From Photorhabdus laumondii subsp. laumondii (GTDB taxonomy: Bacteria; Pseudomonadota; Gammaproteobacteria; Enterobacterales; Enterobacteriaceae), in the NCBI RefSeq assembly GCF_003343245.1, contig NZ_CP024901.1, positions 1,798,001 to 1,862,000 on the forward strand: a stretch of DNA of 64,000 nucleotides, given 5' to 3'. Both the position numbers and the translations under genes were made by a program. Under the pieces are notes generated by a model. It was not told the DNA's origin. It saw only the letters and a list, made by a program, of their open reading frames with translations, and ran no database searches. Each line of letters starts with the position of its first letter. Positions within the stretch are counted from its first letter, which is position 1. This document shows, piece after piece, positions 37,872 to 48,169 of this stretch.

Positions 37872-38765
37872 TTAATCAACTTCGGTGATTTTAGGTTTTC
37901 TTTTTATTGTTGATGTAGAACCGATGGAGGCAAAAATAATACAGAACAGCGCCAGCCATTGCGTTATAGTTAAATGTTCATTCAGAAACACAATACCAGA
38001 TAGCGCACCCAGTGCGGGTTCAAGACTCATTAGAGTACCAAATGTTTGTGCAGGTAAACGGGTTAGGGCAATCATTTCTAGTGTATATGGGAATGCAGTA
38101 GACAGAATCGCAATTGCCAGTGCCAGAGGGAGAATTGACATATCAAATAATAGTTCTGGCCCCGTTTGTATTAAACCGACAGGGAAAAATATCATAGCAG
38201 CGATAAATGAACCAATAGACACCGTTGCTGCTCCATGACCTGCACCGGCGCGTTGGCCGAAAATAATATACAGTGCCCAGCAAACACCTGCGCTGAGTGC
38301 ATAAATAATCCCTATAGGATCTAAACTATTAATATTATTATTGCCAATGGGGAGTAGGAAAGCTAAGCCGGCGATAACCAATGCCACCCAAAGAAAATCT
38401 ATTGGTCGGCGTGATGAAAACATAGCTACAGCCAATGGGCCGGTAAATTCAAGGGCCACGGCAATACCTAAAGGAATAGTTGTCAGTGCCATATAGAATG
38501 TATAATTCATCGCGCCAAGAGCAATACCATATGTAAGCAGTGGCATGATGGATTTTCGGCTAAAACGCAGGCGCCAGGGTTTAAAAATAATAAACAGAAT
38601 GAGAGTTCCAAGACCTAGGCGCAGTGCGGTAACACCCGGTGCACCGATGACCGGAAACAGCGTTTTGGCAAGAGAAGCACCGCCCTGAATTGATGTCATA
38701 GCCAGTAGTAACAGTATTACAGGTATTAATGGAAAGGCACTCTTTTGGAGCTTGGAAGGAGACAT
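37872..38765 (-). CDS. rhtA: Threonine/homoserine exporter RhtA (EamA family)
   Basis: Ten-segment DMT-superfamily exporter of 297 residues. Close to E. coli RhtA: MTSIQGGASLAKTLFPVIGAPGVTALRLGLGTL, VALEFTGPLAVAMFSSRRP, GQRAGAGHGAATVSIGS and EMIALTRLPAQTFGTLMSLEPALGA. Two EamA repeats. Neighbour of dps as in E. coli; ompX, which sits on its other side there, is not found here. Confidence 0.94.
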   Translation of the reverse strand: MSPSKLQKSAFPLIPVILLLLAMTSIQGGASLAKTLFPVIGAPGVTALRLGLGTLILFIIFKPWRLRFSRKSIMPLLTYGIALGAMNYTFYMALTTIPLGIAVALEFTGPLAVAMFSSRRPIDFLWVALVIAGLAFLLPIGNNNINSLDPIGIIYALSAGVCWALYIIFGQRAGAGHGAATVSIGSFIAAMIFFPVGLIQTGPELLFDMSILPLALAIAILSTAFPYTLEMIALTRLPAQTFGTLMSLEPALGALSGIVFLNEHLTITQWLALFCIIFASIGSTSTIKRKPKITEVD

Positions 38766-39035
38766 CCGGGCAAAACCTCAATTAAAATCAAGTGATCTGA
38801 CCGATAATCTTCGCAGTGAAATGCAGATAACTCAATAGGTTTAGAGAATATAATTTTAGCGAAATATTTTTCATTTATTAGACTATTTTATATGTTTATA
38901 GTGAGATTAAATTTCATTATTGGTGTATAATTCTGGTATGGATTTACATTGTATTTTAATATGTTGATAATTTAGGAATTACAAGTGATGAAGGTATTTA
39001 TTATCATCTGATTGATGCTTGATTTCATATCATAA
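38766..39035. other. Intergenic, no gene seen
   Basis: AT-rich upstream region of rhtA without coding sequence; the remaining gap to 39444 is filled mainly by two ERICs with about 110 bases between them. Confidence 0.5.
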
Positions 39036-39162
39036 TATACCCAATGGATTTCAAAATGGATCGCGACGATAAGGGAGTGAATCCCCAGGAGCATAGCAAA
39101 CTATGTGACCGGGGTGAGCGAGAGCGGCCAACAAAGAGGCAACTTGAAAGATAACGGATATA
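39036..39162 (+). repeat. ERIC element (full)
   Basis: tatacccaatgg...gataacggatata, with a mismatch in the right terminus (gga for ggg) and gagagcggcc for gagtgcagcc. Confidence 0.93.
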
Positions 39163-39272
39163 ATTAAGAATAAGTTATGATTAATGCTAATATTGAATAT
39201 GAAAGAAACCGTTTTTATTTTGTTTTCTTGGTATCAGTTTTATAAGTGAGTTGTATGATTGTGATACTAACG

Positions 39273-39399
39273 TATACCCTATGGATTTCAAGATGGATCG
39301 CGACGGCAAGGGAACGAATCCCCGGGAGCATAGCAAACTATGTGACCGGGGTGAGTGAGTGCAGCCAACAAAGAAGCAACTTGAAAGATGACGGGTATA
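39273..39399 (+). repeat. ERIC element (full)
   Basis: tataccctatgg...gatgacgggtata, same orientation as the copy 110 bases to the left. Ends 45 bases before the LOG-family gene and so lies in its promoter region. Confidence 0.95.
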
Positions 39400-39444
39400 T
39401 AATCCTATTTTTCATGTGAAGGTAAAGTAACAGGAGCTAAGATA

Positions 39445-40008
39445 ATGAAAAGTATTGCTGTTTATTGTGGTTCAAGTCTGGGTATATCTGAAATCTATAA
39501 AGAAAATGTCATTATCTTCGCAAAGGAATTGGTTAAACGTAATCTTACGCTCATTTATGGTGGCGCAAGTGTGGGCATTATGGGAACTGTTGCTAATACG
39601 GTTTTGGCAGAGGGTGGGAAAGTCATTGGTGTTATTCCAACATTATTGGAGTCGCGGGAAATATCACATAAAAATCTGACAGAATTATACGTTGTTGAAA
39701 CTATGCATCAGCGTAAAAACAAAATGATTGAGTTAGCTGATGGTTTTGTTGCTTTGCCTGGGGGTTTTGGCACATTGGAAGAGTTCAGTGAGGTATTTAC
39801 CTGGAGTCAGATTGGGTTACATACGAAACCTTGCGGTATTCTTAATATTAATAACTTTTATGATCCGTTAATTGCGATGATTAATAAAATGGCTGATGAA
39901 CAATTCTTACATGAAAAATATCGTCATATGGCAATAATTGAGCAAGATCCTGCTATCTTACTCGATCGTTTTAATACTTATCGGTCGCCATCTATAAAAA
40001 CATATTAA
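39445..40008 (+). CDS. LOG-family nucleotide phosphoribohydrolase
   Basis: Rossmann-fold protein of the TIGR00730 LOG family, 187 residues; family members remove ribose-5-phosphate from nucleoside monophosphates (cytokinin activation in plants and some bacteria). Motif GFVALPGGFGTLEEF (PGGxGTxxE) and the upstream RK in MHQRKNKM are the active-site features; IYGGASVGIMG is the nucleotide loop. AACAGGAGC precedes the ATG. It may serve in purine salvage. Confidence 0.88.
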   Translation: MKSIAVYCGSSLGISEIYKENVIIFAKELVKRNLTLIYGGASVGIMGTVANTVLAEGGKVIGVIPTLLESREISHKNLTELYVVETMHQRKNKMIELADGFVALPGGFGTLEEFSEVFTWSQIGLHTKPCGILNINNFYDPLIAMINKMADEQFLHEKYRHMAIIEQDPAILLDRFNTYRSPSIKTY

Positions 40009-40091
40009 AATCAATTTCATAATAAAAAAGCGATATCATTGTAATGTGTAAATAAGAAACCAGAAAATAGAATTTAAACTGATAAGAGAAT

Positions 40092-40122
40092 TAAAAATAG
40101 TGGCTAGAAGTCACTATTTTAA
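40092..40122 (+). terminator. Terminator after LOG-family gene
   Basis: aaaatagtg-gctagaagt-cactatttt hairpin, about 85 bases past the stop; A and T runs on both sides allow either direction. Confidence 0.6.
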
Positions 40123-40252
40123 TCAGGTTGAGTTGATTGTATTAGCCAGAATGGAGATATGATCCACTTTAATAAAAGAGAGGGTGGTACAGAAATAATC
40201 AGCATTTACCTTTAATTAAGGTAAATAAAAATGTTGTTTCTCGAAATAAATA

Positions 40253-40305
40253 AACCATTCCTGTTGTATAGATATTAATTAAAATATCTTCTCACAGGAA
40301 TGGTT
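40253..40305 (-). terminator. Long hairpin downstream of the crystal-protein-like gene
   Basis: Outer arms aaccattcctg / caggaatggtt (11 bp, perfect) enclosing an inner helix agatatt / aatatct. It follows the minus-strand gene ending at 40327; on that strand the tail is tatttattt. Probably its terminator; a smaller hairpin (atttacctt/aaggtaaat, 40204-40226) follows. Confidence 0.6.
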
Positions 40306-40326
40306 GTTAATACTAGTGATTAAGTA

Positions 40327-40737
40327 TTAGCTTACAATCATATATTCTACTACTGGATTATTACCGCCATCTGCTGTATAGGATAAATGTAAATCATCAC
40401 CTAAATAATCGGTTGAGATTGAATAGCTGCTGCTGCCAATCAAAGGGTTACTCCATGTAATATAGATACTATAGATTTCGCCTTTGCTATCCACAAATAC
40501 ATAAGTACAGCGCCCTGCAACACCACCTATCAGGCTGTTTGAATCACTTCTCCAAATCGCTTTTCCAGGTGTGCTATCATTGCTTCTATTAATGACTTGA
40601 GGAGGAAGAGTAGTCCACTCACCTTGATCCAGACGAATAGAATCCTGGATAAGTTTAAGTTTATATGGTGATTTGTTAGTTACTTTTGCAATAACGCTAA
40701 TTGGTGCTTTTAAAGAAATTACTTCGATCTCTGACAT
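40327..40737 (-). CDS. Small beta-rich protein resembling Photorhabdus/Bacillus 13.6-kDa insecticidal crystal protein
   Basis: 136 residues, no signal peptide, AGAGGTAAT before the ATG. The alternating hydrophobic pattern and many Ser, Asn, Gly and aromatic residues (VTNKSPYKLKLIQDSIRLDQ, GEWTTLPPQV, VAGRCTYVFVDS, IYITWSNPLIGSSSYSI) indicate a beta-sandwich of the aegerolysin/crystal-protein sort. A Photorhabdus protein of this size (Plu1537, as I recall) has been reported to be similar to a 13.6-kDa Bacillus thuringiensis crystal protein, and its place in the genome would fit. Function as a toxin is inferred, not seen. Confidence 0.6.
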   Translation of the reverse strand: MSEIEVISLKAPISVIAKVTNKSPYKLKLIQDSIRLDQGEWTTLPPQVINRSNDSTPGKAIWRSDSNSLIGGVAGRCTYVFVDSKGEIYSIYITWSNPLIGSSSYSISTDYLGDDLHLSYTADGGNNPVVEYMIVS

Positions 40738-41527
40738 AATATTACCTCTTGTGATTGATTTTAAAAATATAATTAATAAATTCCAGGATTTTAATTCAAC
40801 CTGTTATGGTTATATAAAATCACTTGGGGTGGAACTAACCTTCTTAGCTATATTGGATAGCTTATTTTTACTTCTTATTAGAATTCCGTTTCTTTATGTT
40901 TCCTAAAAGTCAATTTTTATATCTGAGTCTTTTTATTTATCGTTATCACCATTTTATTACCATTTTTAATAATTTTAATAATTTTAATCTTTTAAAATAT
41001 TAAAATTAAAAGCAAGCTATTTATTCATTGGTGTAGATAAAAAGATTTATTTTGTCTCGATGTTTTTTAAGATACCTTTTCTCTCAGATAAAAGTCAATT
41101 TTTTTGATCTTGGTGTTTTATTATAAAATAACAACCGGTTAATTATATTTTCGTACTTAAAAACGTAGATATAAATGATAAAATATGTCTATGTTTTTAA
41201 TAACTAATATATAAAACAACTATAATGACAAACAAAAATAGGCCGCTGGGTCTATGATGAATGATAATAATTTTATTATTTTTTTGAGCATTAATTCATC
41301 ATTATATTGATGAGATGTTAATATGTTGTAATATTGAATGAGTATAACTTAGTAACAGATTGTATTTATTTTGAGTAGTTATAAACGCACTAATTTGATA
41401 AGTCTTTATTATTGCTAAGAAGTTTACTGATTTATTGATTAGCAAATATTTGGATAATTAGGCAAAATTATATTCACTATAGGGACTATTACATCCTTGA
41501 TGAAAAAACTGTAAAAAGGAAATTATT
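40738..41527. other. Long AT-rich non-coding stretch
   Basis: Nearly 800 bases with no convincing gene. Contains two copies of ataaaagtcaattttt-like sequence (near 40905 and 41089), which may be operator-like or a decayed repeat. Presumably the promoter region of the crystal-protein-like gene. ompX, which in E. coli lies in the rhtA-ybiT neighbourhood, is absent. Confidence 0.5.
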
Positions 41528-41632
41528 GTGAACGTAATGTCATTAATCCCTAATATGTTTATTTGCAGTGTGCCAATATTGATTTCTCTTATTTTCTTCT
41601 TTTTGCCTGATTTGAAAGCACATTCCGCATAA
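41528..41632 (+). CDS. Possible 34-residue hydrophobic peptide
   Basis: GTG 41528 with AAAAGGA seven bases upstream, encoding VNVMSLIPNMFICSVPILIS, then LIFFFLPDLKAHSA and TAA. One membrane-spanning segment. Good ribosome site and typical small-membrane-protein build, but a GTG start and no known family. It could be a small membrane protein, a leader peptide for ybiT, or a type I toxin-like peptide. Confidence 0.35.
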   Translation: MNVMSLIPNMFICSVPILISLIFFFLPDLKAHSA

Positions 41633-41841
41633 AATTAAATCACGATATCGTTTTGTCATTCAGAGTACCAGAATGAATTATTCTATTGATTAGCGGCTGG
41701 TGTAATATCTGTTTCAGAATAACGGGTATAGCTCGAATAACGCTCAAAACTCCCCGCGATCTCTTAACACTATTGTGGCATAATGCGCCGTTATCGATTT
41801 TTCCGATTTTCCTTTTGTTTCTAAATGTAAGAGCGAACGCA

Positions 41842-43437
41842 GTGTTAAGTACAAACAACATCACCATGCAGTTTGGCAGTAAGCCCCTGTTTGAAAACAT
41901 TTCTGTCAAGTTTGGCAACGGTAACCGTTATGGTCTGATTGGCGCTAATGGTTCTGGTAAATCCACTTTTATGAAAATTCTGGGAGGTGATCTGACACCC
42001 TCTGTCGGCAATGTCAGCACCGATCCCAATGAACGTATTGGTAAACTGCGTCAGGATCAGTTTGCTTTTGAAGAGTTCACGGTGTTGGATACCGTGATTA
42101 TGGGGCACACGGAACTGTGGCAGGTAAAGCAGGAGCGTGACCGCATCTATGCCATGGCAGAAATGAGTGAAGAGGATGGCTATCGCGTTGCCGATCTGGA
42201 AGTCGCTTATGGCGAGATGGATGGTTATAGTGCCGAAGCGCGTGCCGGAGAGTTGTTGTTAGGTGTTGGTATTCCAGTAGAACAGCATTACGGTTTGATG
42301 AGCGAAGTGGCACCAGGCTGGAAATTGCGTGTATTGCTGGCTCAAGCGCTGTTTTCTAATCCTGATGTTCTGTTATTGGATGAACCGACGAATAACCTGG
42401 ATATTGATACTATTCGTTGGTTAGAGCAAATACTGAATGAACGAAACAGCACCATGATTATTATTTCCCATGATCGTCACTTCCTGAATACAGTTTGTAC
42501 TCATATGGCCGATCTTGATTACGGTGAGTTGCGTCTGTTCCCCGGTAATTATGATGAATATATGGTTGCCGCCACTCAGGCTCGTGAACGTCTGCTAGCT
42601 GATAATGCGAAGAAGAAAGCACAGATTGCGGAATTGCAGTCTTTTGTCAGCCGTTTTAGTGCTAATGCTTCTAAATCAAAACAGGCGACTTCGCGTGCTC
42701 GTCAGATTGATAAAATCCAGTTGGAAGAAGTTAAAGCATCCAGCCGTCAGAATCCTTATATCCGTTTTGAGCAAGATAAGAAATTGTTCCGTAATGCTCT
42801 GGAATTGGAAGGTTTTACTAAAGGCTATGATAATGGCCCTCTGTTTAAAAATCTTAATCTCCTGCTGGAAGTTGGTGAAAAACTCGCTGTTATTGGTGCT
42901 AACGGTATTGGTAAAACAACTTTCTTGAAAACGCTCGTTGGTGAAACAGAGCCAACCAGTGGTGTAGTTAAGTGGTCTGAAAATAGTAGCATTGGGTACT
43001 ATGCTCAGGATCATGCCAGTGATTTTGACTGTGATCTGACAGTTTTTGACTGGATGAGTCAATGGAAGAGAGAAGGGGATGATGAACAAGCTGTTCGTAG
43101 TGTATTAGGCCGTTTGTTGTTCAGCCAGGATGACATTAAGAAAAAAGTCAAAGTATTATCGGGTGGCGAAAAAGGACGGATGTTATTTGGTAAGTTGATG
43201 ATGCAACAGCCAAATATTCTGATAATGGATGAACCAACAAACCACTTGGATATGGAATCTATTGAATCTTTGAACCTTGCGCTTGAATTGTATAAAGGTA
43301 CTTTGATATTTGTTTCTCATGATCGGGAATTTGTTAGCTCATTGGCAAGCCGAGTGATGGAAATTAAATCTGATAAGGTCATTGATTTCAAAGGTACTTA
43401 TGATGAATATCTAAGAAGTCAGGGAATTATTGAGTAA
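41842..43437 (+). CDS. ybiT: ABC-F ATPase YbiT
   Basis: Ribosome-associated ABC-F protein with two ATPase domains, 531 residues. Start chosen is GTG 41842 ([20 protein letters not shown], aligned with E. coli MLVSSNVTMQFG); the open frame extends 52 codons upstream through non-homologous sequence. Walker [17 protein letters not shown] and [16 protein letters not shown], linker [20 protein letters not shown], signatures [14 protein letters not shown] and [13 protein letters not shown], Walker [12 protein letters not shown] and [11 protein letters not shown]. Likely tunes translation elongation. Confidence 0.95.
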   Translation: MLSTNNITMQFGSKPLFENISVKFGNGNRYGLIGANGSGKSTFMKILGGDLTPSVGNVSTDPNERIGKLRQDQFAFEEFTVLDTVIMGHTELWQVKQERDRIYAMAEMSEEDGYRVADLEVAYGEMDGYSAEARAGELLLGVGIPVEQHYGLMSEVAPGWKLRVLLAQALFSNPDVLLLDEPTNNLDIDTIRWLEQILNERNSTMIIISHDRHFLNTVCTHMADLDYGELRLFPGNYDEYMVAATQARERLLADNAKKKAQIAELQSFVSRFSANASKSKQATSRARQIDKIQLEEVKASSRQNPYIRFEQDKKLFRNALELEGFTKGYDNGPLFKNLNLLLEVGEKLAVIGANGIGKTTFLKTLVGETEPTSGVVKWSENSSIGYYAQDHASDFDCDLTVFDWMSQWKREGDDEQAVRSVLGRLLFSQDDIKKKVKVLSGGEKGRMLFGKLMMQQPNILIMDEPTNHLDMESIESLNLALELYKGTLIFVSHDREFVSSLASRVMEIKSDKVIDFKGTYDEYLRSQGIIE

Positions 43438-43455
43438 TCATCTTGTGGCATAAAT

Positions 43456-43480
43456 CGCCCTGGTTGAGATAACCGGGGCG
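43456..43480 (+). terminator. Terminator of ybiT
   Basis: cgccctggtt-gagat-aaccggggcg (ten-bp stem with one G-U) followed by tgttatttctatt. Confidence 0.75.
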
Positions 43481-43525
43481 TGTTATTTCTATTGTTTGTT
43501 ATTTCTATTGCTTGTTATTTCTATC
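43481..43525. repeat. 16-bp short tandem repeat, 2.8 copies
   Basis: tgttatttctattgtt / tgttatttctattgct / tgttatttctatc, between the convergent ybiT and moeB genes. Probably slippage of the T-rich terminator tail. Confidence 0.85.
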
Positions 43526-43535
43526 GGTGGATAAA

Positions 43536-44288
43536 TTAACTGTTGCACACTTCGCAATTGGGATCTTTAAGTAATTTAATATCACGAAATTGCATTGTCA
43601 TCGCATCAAACAGTAAAACCTTTCCACTGCTGACTTTGCCATATCCAGTAAGGAGTTTGATGGTTTCCATTGCCTGTAATGTACCGATGGTACCGACCAA
43701 TGGTGCCATAACTCCCGTTTCCACGCACGTTAGATTATTTTCGCCAAACAGTCTGCTCAGGCAACGGTAGCAGGGGGCATTTGGCTGATAAGTAAATGTA
43801 GTGAGTTGTCCTTCCATGCGAATAGCTGCGCCGGAAACCAGTGGCGTTTTCCTTGCCAGACACAGGCGGTTCAGTTGCTCGCGGATTGTTACATTATCAG
43901 TACAATCCAAGACAACATCATTCTGGCTGATAAGTTCATCTAGCGCTTGATCTTCCAGTAATCCATTAACGGTTTTAATCGTGACATGTGGGTTTATTGC
44001 TCGGAGTGTCAACTGGGCTGAATGCACTTTAGCCATGCCGATACGTTCATCTCGATGTAGGATCTGCCGTTGCAAGTTCGAGAGAGAAACGGTATCAAAA
44101 TCCAGCAGTGTTATTGTTCCCACACCTGCTGCGGTCAAATACTGGGATGCTGCGCAACCTAAACCACCGGCACCAACTATCAGGATCGCCGAAGATTTCA
44201 ATTTTTCCTGACCGTCAAAATCGAACCCGCGTAGAACAATCTGGCGGTTATAGCGTAGGGTTTCTGCATCTGTTAGTTCAATGGTCAT
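43536..44288 (-). CDS. moeB: Molybdopterin-synthase adenylyltransferase MoeB
   Basis: Adenylates the C-terminal Gly of MoaD. 250 residues. RYNRQIVLRGFDFDGQEKLK, nucleotide loop ILIVGAGGLGCAASQYL, NLQRQILHRD, LDCTDNVTIREQLN, zinc cysteines CYRC and CEVC. Provides a built-in contrast within this window to the MccB-like protein, which is of the same E1-like superfamily but has a different N-terminus and SADHPF in place of DCTDN. ATG overlaps the moeA stop by one base. Confidence 0.96.
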   Translation of the reverse strand: MTIELTDAETLRYNRQIVLRGFDFDGQEKLKSSAILIVGAGGLGCAASQYLTAAGVGTITLLDFDTVSLSNLQRQILHRDERIGMAKVHSAQLTLRAINPHVTIKTVNGLLEDQALDELISQNDVVLDCTDNVTIREQLNRLCLARKTPLVSGAAIRMEGQLTTFTYQPNAPCYRCLSRLFGENNLTCVETGVMAPLVGTIGTLQAMETIKLLTGYGKVSSGKVLLFDAMTMQFRDIKLLKDPNCEVCNS

Positions 44289-45529
44289 TATTCATTTTTC
44301 AGTAAGTGATTGAACAATTCGATTTCAACATTTTCACCAACTTCTACCTGTCCACGTTCACGTTCCAGAACAATGAAGCAGTTCCCCTGACTGAATGAAC
44401 TAAATATATGAGAGCCTTGATGTCCTGTTGTACGAACTTCTAGTTCACCTTGTTCATTCACCGAAGTAATGCCCCGTTGAAAATCCATTCTTCCCGGTCT
44501 CTTTTTCAATGGCGTGGTGACCTTGGCGCGCATACGCATAGGGGGTTGCCATGCCGTAAAACCGGATAGACGCGCGATTAAAGGTTGAACTAATTGATAG
44601 AAAGTGAGAACGGCTGAAACTGGATTACCGGGCAAACCGCAGAACCAGGCGTTTTTTAGTTTGCCAAAAGCGAAAGGTTTACCCGGTTTCATTGCCAGTT
44701 TCCAGAAACTGATTTCGCCTAATTCATCCAGTATCTGCTTAGTGTAGTCTGCTTCACCTACAGAAACGCCACCACTGCTGATGACTAAATCTGCTTTTTG
44801 ATCTGCTTGTGCGAAAACATGGCGTAAAGCTTGAGGATTGTCTGCAATAACCCCGAAATCAATAACGTCGCAATCCAGTTTCTCCAGCATCAGTCGAACG
44901 GTAAGACGGTTGGTATCATAAATTTGCCCTTCCTTAAGTGGGTGACCGATAGCTTGTAGCTCATCACCGGTCGAGAAAATGGCGACTTTTAATTTGCGAA
45001 CCACCTCAACGTCGGTGATGCCTAAAGATGCAATTAGGGGTAACTGAGCGGTGGATAATTTGCTGCCTGCCGACAAAACTACTGCACCTTTAGCAATATC
45101 TTCGCCAGCCAGACGGATATTCTGACCTTGCTTGGCTGGCTGAGTGAAAACGATGCCATCATCAGTAGTTTCTGCGTGCTCCTGCATAATGACCGTATCA
45201 GCGCCTATGGGAATCGGTGCGCCAGTCATAATGCGGATACAAGTTGCAACTGGCCATTCTCCTTGAAAAGGTACGCCAGCCAGTGCTTTTCCTGCCAGAG
45301 GCAGTGGTTTATTGCTGTTTAAATCCGCATGGCGTACGGCATAACCATCCATTGCTGAGTTAGCAAAAGGGGGCACATTGATAGGAGAAATAATATTTGT
45401 TGCAGTAATGCGTCCTGATGTTCGCGGGAGGCTGACGGTTTCTGTGTCAGTCAGTGGTGTAACTTGCGTCAGAAGTTTTTCCAACGCCTGCTGCAAAGAG
45501 ATCAATTCAGAGGTATGACAGTGATCCAT
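44288..45529 (-). CDS. moeA: Molybdopterin molybdotransferase MoeA
   Basis: Inserts molybdate into adenylated molybdopterin. 413 residues. [38 protein letters not shown], the MoCF_biosynth domain with [20 protein letters not shown] and [43 protein letters not shown], and the C-terminal domain. Operon with moeB, as in E. coli. Confidence 0.96.
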   Translation of the reverse strand: MDHCHTSELISLQQALEKLLTQVTPLTDTETVSLPRTSGRITATNIISPINVPPFANSAMDGYAVRHADLNSNKPLPLAGKALAGVPFQGEWPVATCIRIMTGAPIPIGADTVIMQEHAETTDDGIVFTQPAKQGQNIRLAGEDIAKGAVVLSAGSKLSTAQLPLIASLGITDVEVVRKLKVAIFSTGDELQAIGHPLKEGQIYDTNRLTVRLMLEKLDCDVIDFGVIADNPQALRHVFAQADQKADLVISSGGVSVGEADYTKQILDELGEISFWKLAMKPGKPFAFGKLKNAWFCGLPGNPVSAVLTFYQLVQPLIARLSGFTAWQPPMRMRAKVTTPLKKRPGRMDFQRGITSVNEQGELEVRTTGHQGSHIFSSFSQGNCFIVLERERGQVEVGENVEIELFNHLLKNE

Positions 45530-45750
45530 AATGATGCTCCCAGATAAGGTTTTTCATTAGTGGCATTATGGCAGAGATCATCATATGTGTGAGTGATATT
45601 TGACTTTGCTCGTATGTTCCATAAACACGGCGATATTGGTGTTGGTTATCCAAAACGCCGCGACATGTGATAAGTATGTAGAACACGACGATTAACCTGG
45701 CGTTAGAAAATTTGCTGCTGTCATAGCCAGGTTAGAAAGCGCGTAAGCGC

Positions 45751-46497
45751 TTATAAGGTTTGACCACTGTCAACGGTTATGATTTGTCCTGTCATCGATT
45801 CTGCTTTTAACAACATTAAGGTTATTTCTGCAACATCTTCTGGCGTTGAAATTCTTTCTAAGGGCAAATAAGTGCAAAGCGTATGCATTTTCTCTTCTCT
45901 CCCTTTCCACCATCTTGTTTCAACGGCACCTGGCGCTACGCAGTTAACCCTGACCGATGGAGCCAGTGCCCGAGCTAAGGATTTTGTCAGTCCGTGAACC
46001 GCTGATTTGGAAGCGGCGTAGGGGATACAAGAGCCCAGGCCGGTTTCGCCGGCGATACTACCGACATTCACGATAGCACTCCCTGTTCTTGCTTTAAGAT
46101 AAGGTGCCGCATACCGGCAACAATGAAATGTGCCTTTCACATTAACATCAATAATGGCATCCCAAATATCGCTAGATATGGCATCAAGATCTTCAAATTG
46201 AAGTTGCCTAGTTGTCGCCGCGTTATTTACCAGATAGTCGATCCCGCTAAATTTTTCCACGACGGTGTTTATCATGGCTTGTACAGCCGATTCGTCGGCA
46301 ACATCTGCTTTTATCGCGATAGCTTGCCCCCCATCCTTGATAATGGCCTCTGTTGTTTCCTGCGCTTCAAGTTCACTTTGTGAATAGATCACTGCGACAG
46401 CAGCACCTTGTTTCGCCAGCATAATACTGATAGCCCGTCCTATACCGGTTCCACCACCGGTTACAATAGCAGTCTTACCTTGAAATGCTTTATACAT
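45751..46497 (-). CDS. Short-chain dehydrogenase/reductase
   Basis: Classical SDR of 248 residues, FabG/glucose-dehydrogenase-like. Cofactor loop VTGGGTGIGRAISIM, NNAATTRQ, catalytic Ser in NVGSIAGETG, and YAASKSAVHGLTKSLA with Tyr and Lys; PGAVETRWW and the C-terminal GQIITVDSGQTL. AAGGAGC precedes the ATG. Substrate unknown. A small hairpin (aagcgc-gtaa-gcgctt, 45737-45752) overlaps its stop codon and may terminate transcription. Confidence 0.88.
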   Translation of the reverse strand: MYKAFQGKTAIVTGGGTGIGRAISIMLAKQGAAVAVIYSQSELEAQETTEAIIKDGGQAIAIKADVADESAVQAMINTVVEKFSGIDYLVNNAATTRQLQFEDLDAISSDIWDAIIDVNVKGTFHCCRYAAPYLKARTGSAIVNVGSIAGETGLGSCIPYAASKSAVHGLTKSLARALAPSVRVNCVAPGAVETRWWKGREEKMHTLCTYLPLERISTPEDVAEITLMLLKAESMTGQIITVDSGQTL

Positions 46498-46549
46498 AAC
46501 AATGCTCCTTATTAATATTTGTACATAACATGATGAATCATATCTCTTA

Positions 46550-46676
46550 TATACCCGTCATCTTTCAAGTTGCTTCTTTGTTGGCTGCACTCGCTCACCC
46601 CGGTCACATAGTTTGCTATGTTCCCGGGGATTCACTCCCTTGCCGCCGCGATGCATCTTGAAATCCATAGGGTATA
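46550..46676 (-). repeat. ERIC element (full)
   Basis: tatacccgtcatc...ccatagggtata, with catagtttgctatg at the centre; 52 bases upstream of the SDR start codon. Confidence 0.95.
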
Positions 46677-46996
46677 GACAAGTTTGTTAGTACTATTTTG
46701 GCATTATTGTGTGGACAATATTGTGTGGAAGCTTGGTTAATTCAGCTAATGTTATGTTGTAAAACTCGATTTAACCTTAATAGAGGTAACTGAGTAGAGG
46801 TAAAAATAAATAAATGGAGCAGAGGACGAAAATTCATATACTCCGATGTTCCAGATACTGTCATTAATTGCTTACTGACTTTTTATTTATGGGCAGAAAT
46901 AATTTACGTTTTTCTGGAATTTTGTTAATTAAAAGTGTGTATTTTATTTGATTTTTGTTATGGCTTATGAGAAATAAATTAAAAAAATAACATTTT
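46677..46996. other. Intergenic region between SDR and the YbfB/YjiJ-like gene
   Basis: AT-rich. Expected to hold divergent promoters; no clear consensus or ORF seen. Confidence 0.4.
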
Positions 46997-48169
46997 ATGG
47001 CTATGAACAATTCAACTTCTCCTCAACAAAGTCACCGCTACCTCGCTTTTCATATCGCAATGAGTGGATTTTTGGCGCTGGTTGTCGCTATGGGAATTGG
47101 GCGTACTGCCTTCACTCCTCAAGTGCCTTTAATGATCGCAGAATTCCAGTTTAGTCTAACTGGGGCAGGTATCGTTGCGGCTTTTAACTATTTGGGATAT
47201 CTGGCTGGTTCTTACGATGCAATGCGGGCGCACCGTTTGATTGAATATCGGCTTTGGGCCGGATTGTGGGGAGCAGTGATTATCACATTGCTCTCTGCAC
47301 TACTGTATGGGGCGATATTGCACAGTATTGCCCGTTTTCTTATTGGTTGGGCAAGTGGCTGGACATTGGTATTGGTGACATCATGGGCCAATGAACAGTT
47401 GGCTAAATTGAATCGTCCTGCGTTGAGTGCTGCCATATTTGCGGGACCGGGAGTCGGGATATTCGTTACTGGTATCCTTGCTATTGGTATTCAAGCATGG
47501 CAAGTGAGCGCTGCCGAAGCATGGATGTTGTATGGCATTTTGGCGCTGATTTGTAGTATCTATATTAGTCGGCATTTACCCCGTGGTGGTGAGTTACACC
47601 GTTCACAGGCTGAGGTGAAGAAACTGACTTTGACGCCTGCAATTAAGCAGTTGGTATGGAGTTACAGCTTAGCGGGCTTTGGTTATATTTTGCCAGCGAC
47701 TTTTCTTTCACAAATGGCGAGTGATCGTTTCCCTGGCAGCTTGTTTGCGCAGTTTGTCTGGCCAATATTTGGTGGTGCCGCAGTCATCGGCATTGGTTTT
47801 GCTATTCTGACCCGTCATATGCTGACAACGCAAATCCGGCTTGCGATCACTTTATGGATTCAGGCTGTGGGCATTCTTATCGCTGAGATCATTCCGGGAA
47901 TAGGTGGTCTGGCATTAAGCTCTTTGTTGGTTGGTGGGGGTTTTATGTGTGTGGTGCAAATGGCGTTTCAATATGGGCGTGAATTAGCGCCAGAACATAG
48001 CCGTTATATGGCCGGATTGTTAACCACCGGATATGCTGTCGGGCAGCTAATTGGTCCGATGCTGTCAGCGGTTTCTACCACAATAACCGGGAGATTGGAG
48101 CCAGCGTTATATGTTGCATTGATTACCTTGGTCATTGCCGGGTTATTGGTTTGTGACCGGGGTGGGTGA
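46997..48169 (+). CDS. YbfB/YjiJ-family MFS transporter, 3' end formed by an ERIC half
   Basis: 390 residues, about 12 membrane segments; VAMGIGRTAFTPQVPLMI, FNYLGYLAGSYDA and GPGVGIFVTGILA are typical of the YbfB/YjiJ family. Function unknown (proposed sugar or drug transport). The last codons (Cys-Asp-Arg-Gly-Gly-stop) are ERIC sequence (tgtgaccggggtgggtga), so the native C-terminus has been replaced by the repeat. The final membrane segment seems complete, so the protein may still work. Confidence 0.82.
   Translation: MAMNNSTSPQQSHRYLAFHIAMSGFLALVVAMGIGRTAFTPQVPLMIAEFQFSLTGAGIVAAFNYLGYLAGSYDAMRAHRLIEYRLWAGLWGAVIITLLSALLYGAILHSIARFLIGWASGWTLVLVTSWANEQLAKLNRPALSAAIFAGPGVGIFVTGILAIGIQAWQVSAAEAWMLYGILALICSIYISRHLPRGGELHRSQAEVKKLTLTPAIKQLVWSYSLAGFGYILPATFLSQMASDRFPGSLFAQFVWPIFGGAAVIGIGFAILTRHMLTTQIRLAITLWIQAVGILIAEIIPGIGGLALSSLLVGGGFMCVVQMAFQYGRELAPEHSRYMAGLLTTGYAVGQLIGPMLSAVSTTITGRLEPALYVALITLVIAGLLVCDRGG

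Noticed and set aside
41686..41841. 52-codon N-terminal extension of YbiT
   Set aside because: Not homologous to E. coli YbiT; GTG 41842 aligns with the known N-terminus.
43536..44288. MoeB-like gene as a second MccB
   Set aside because: It has the MoeB features (DCTDN, zinc CxxC pairs), is coupled to moeA and has no short peptide gene upstream.
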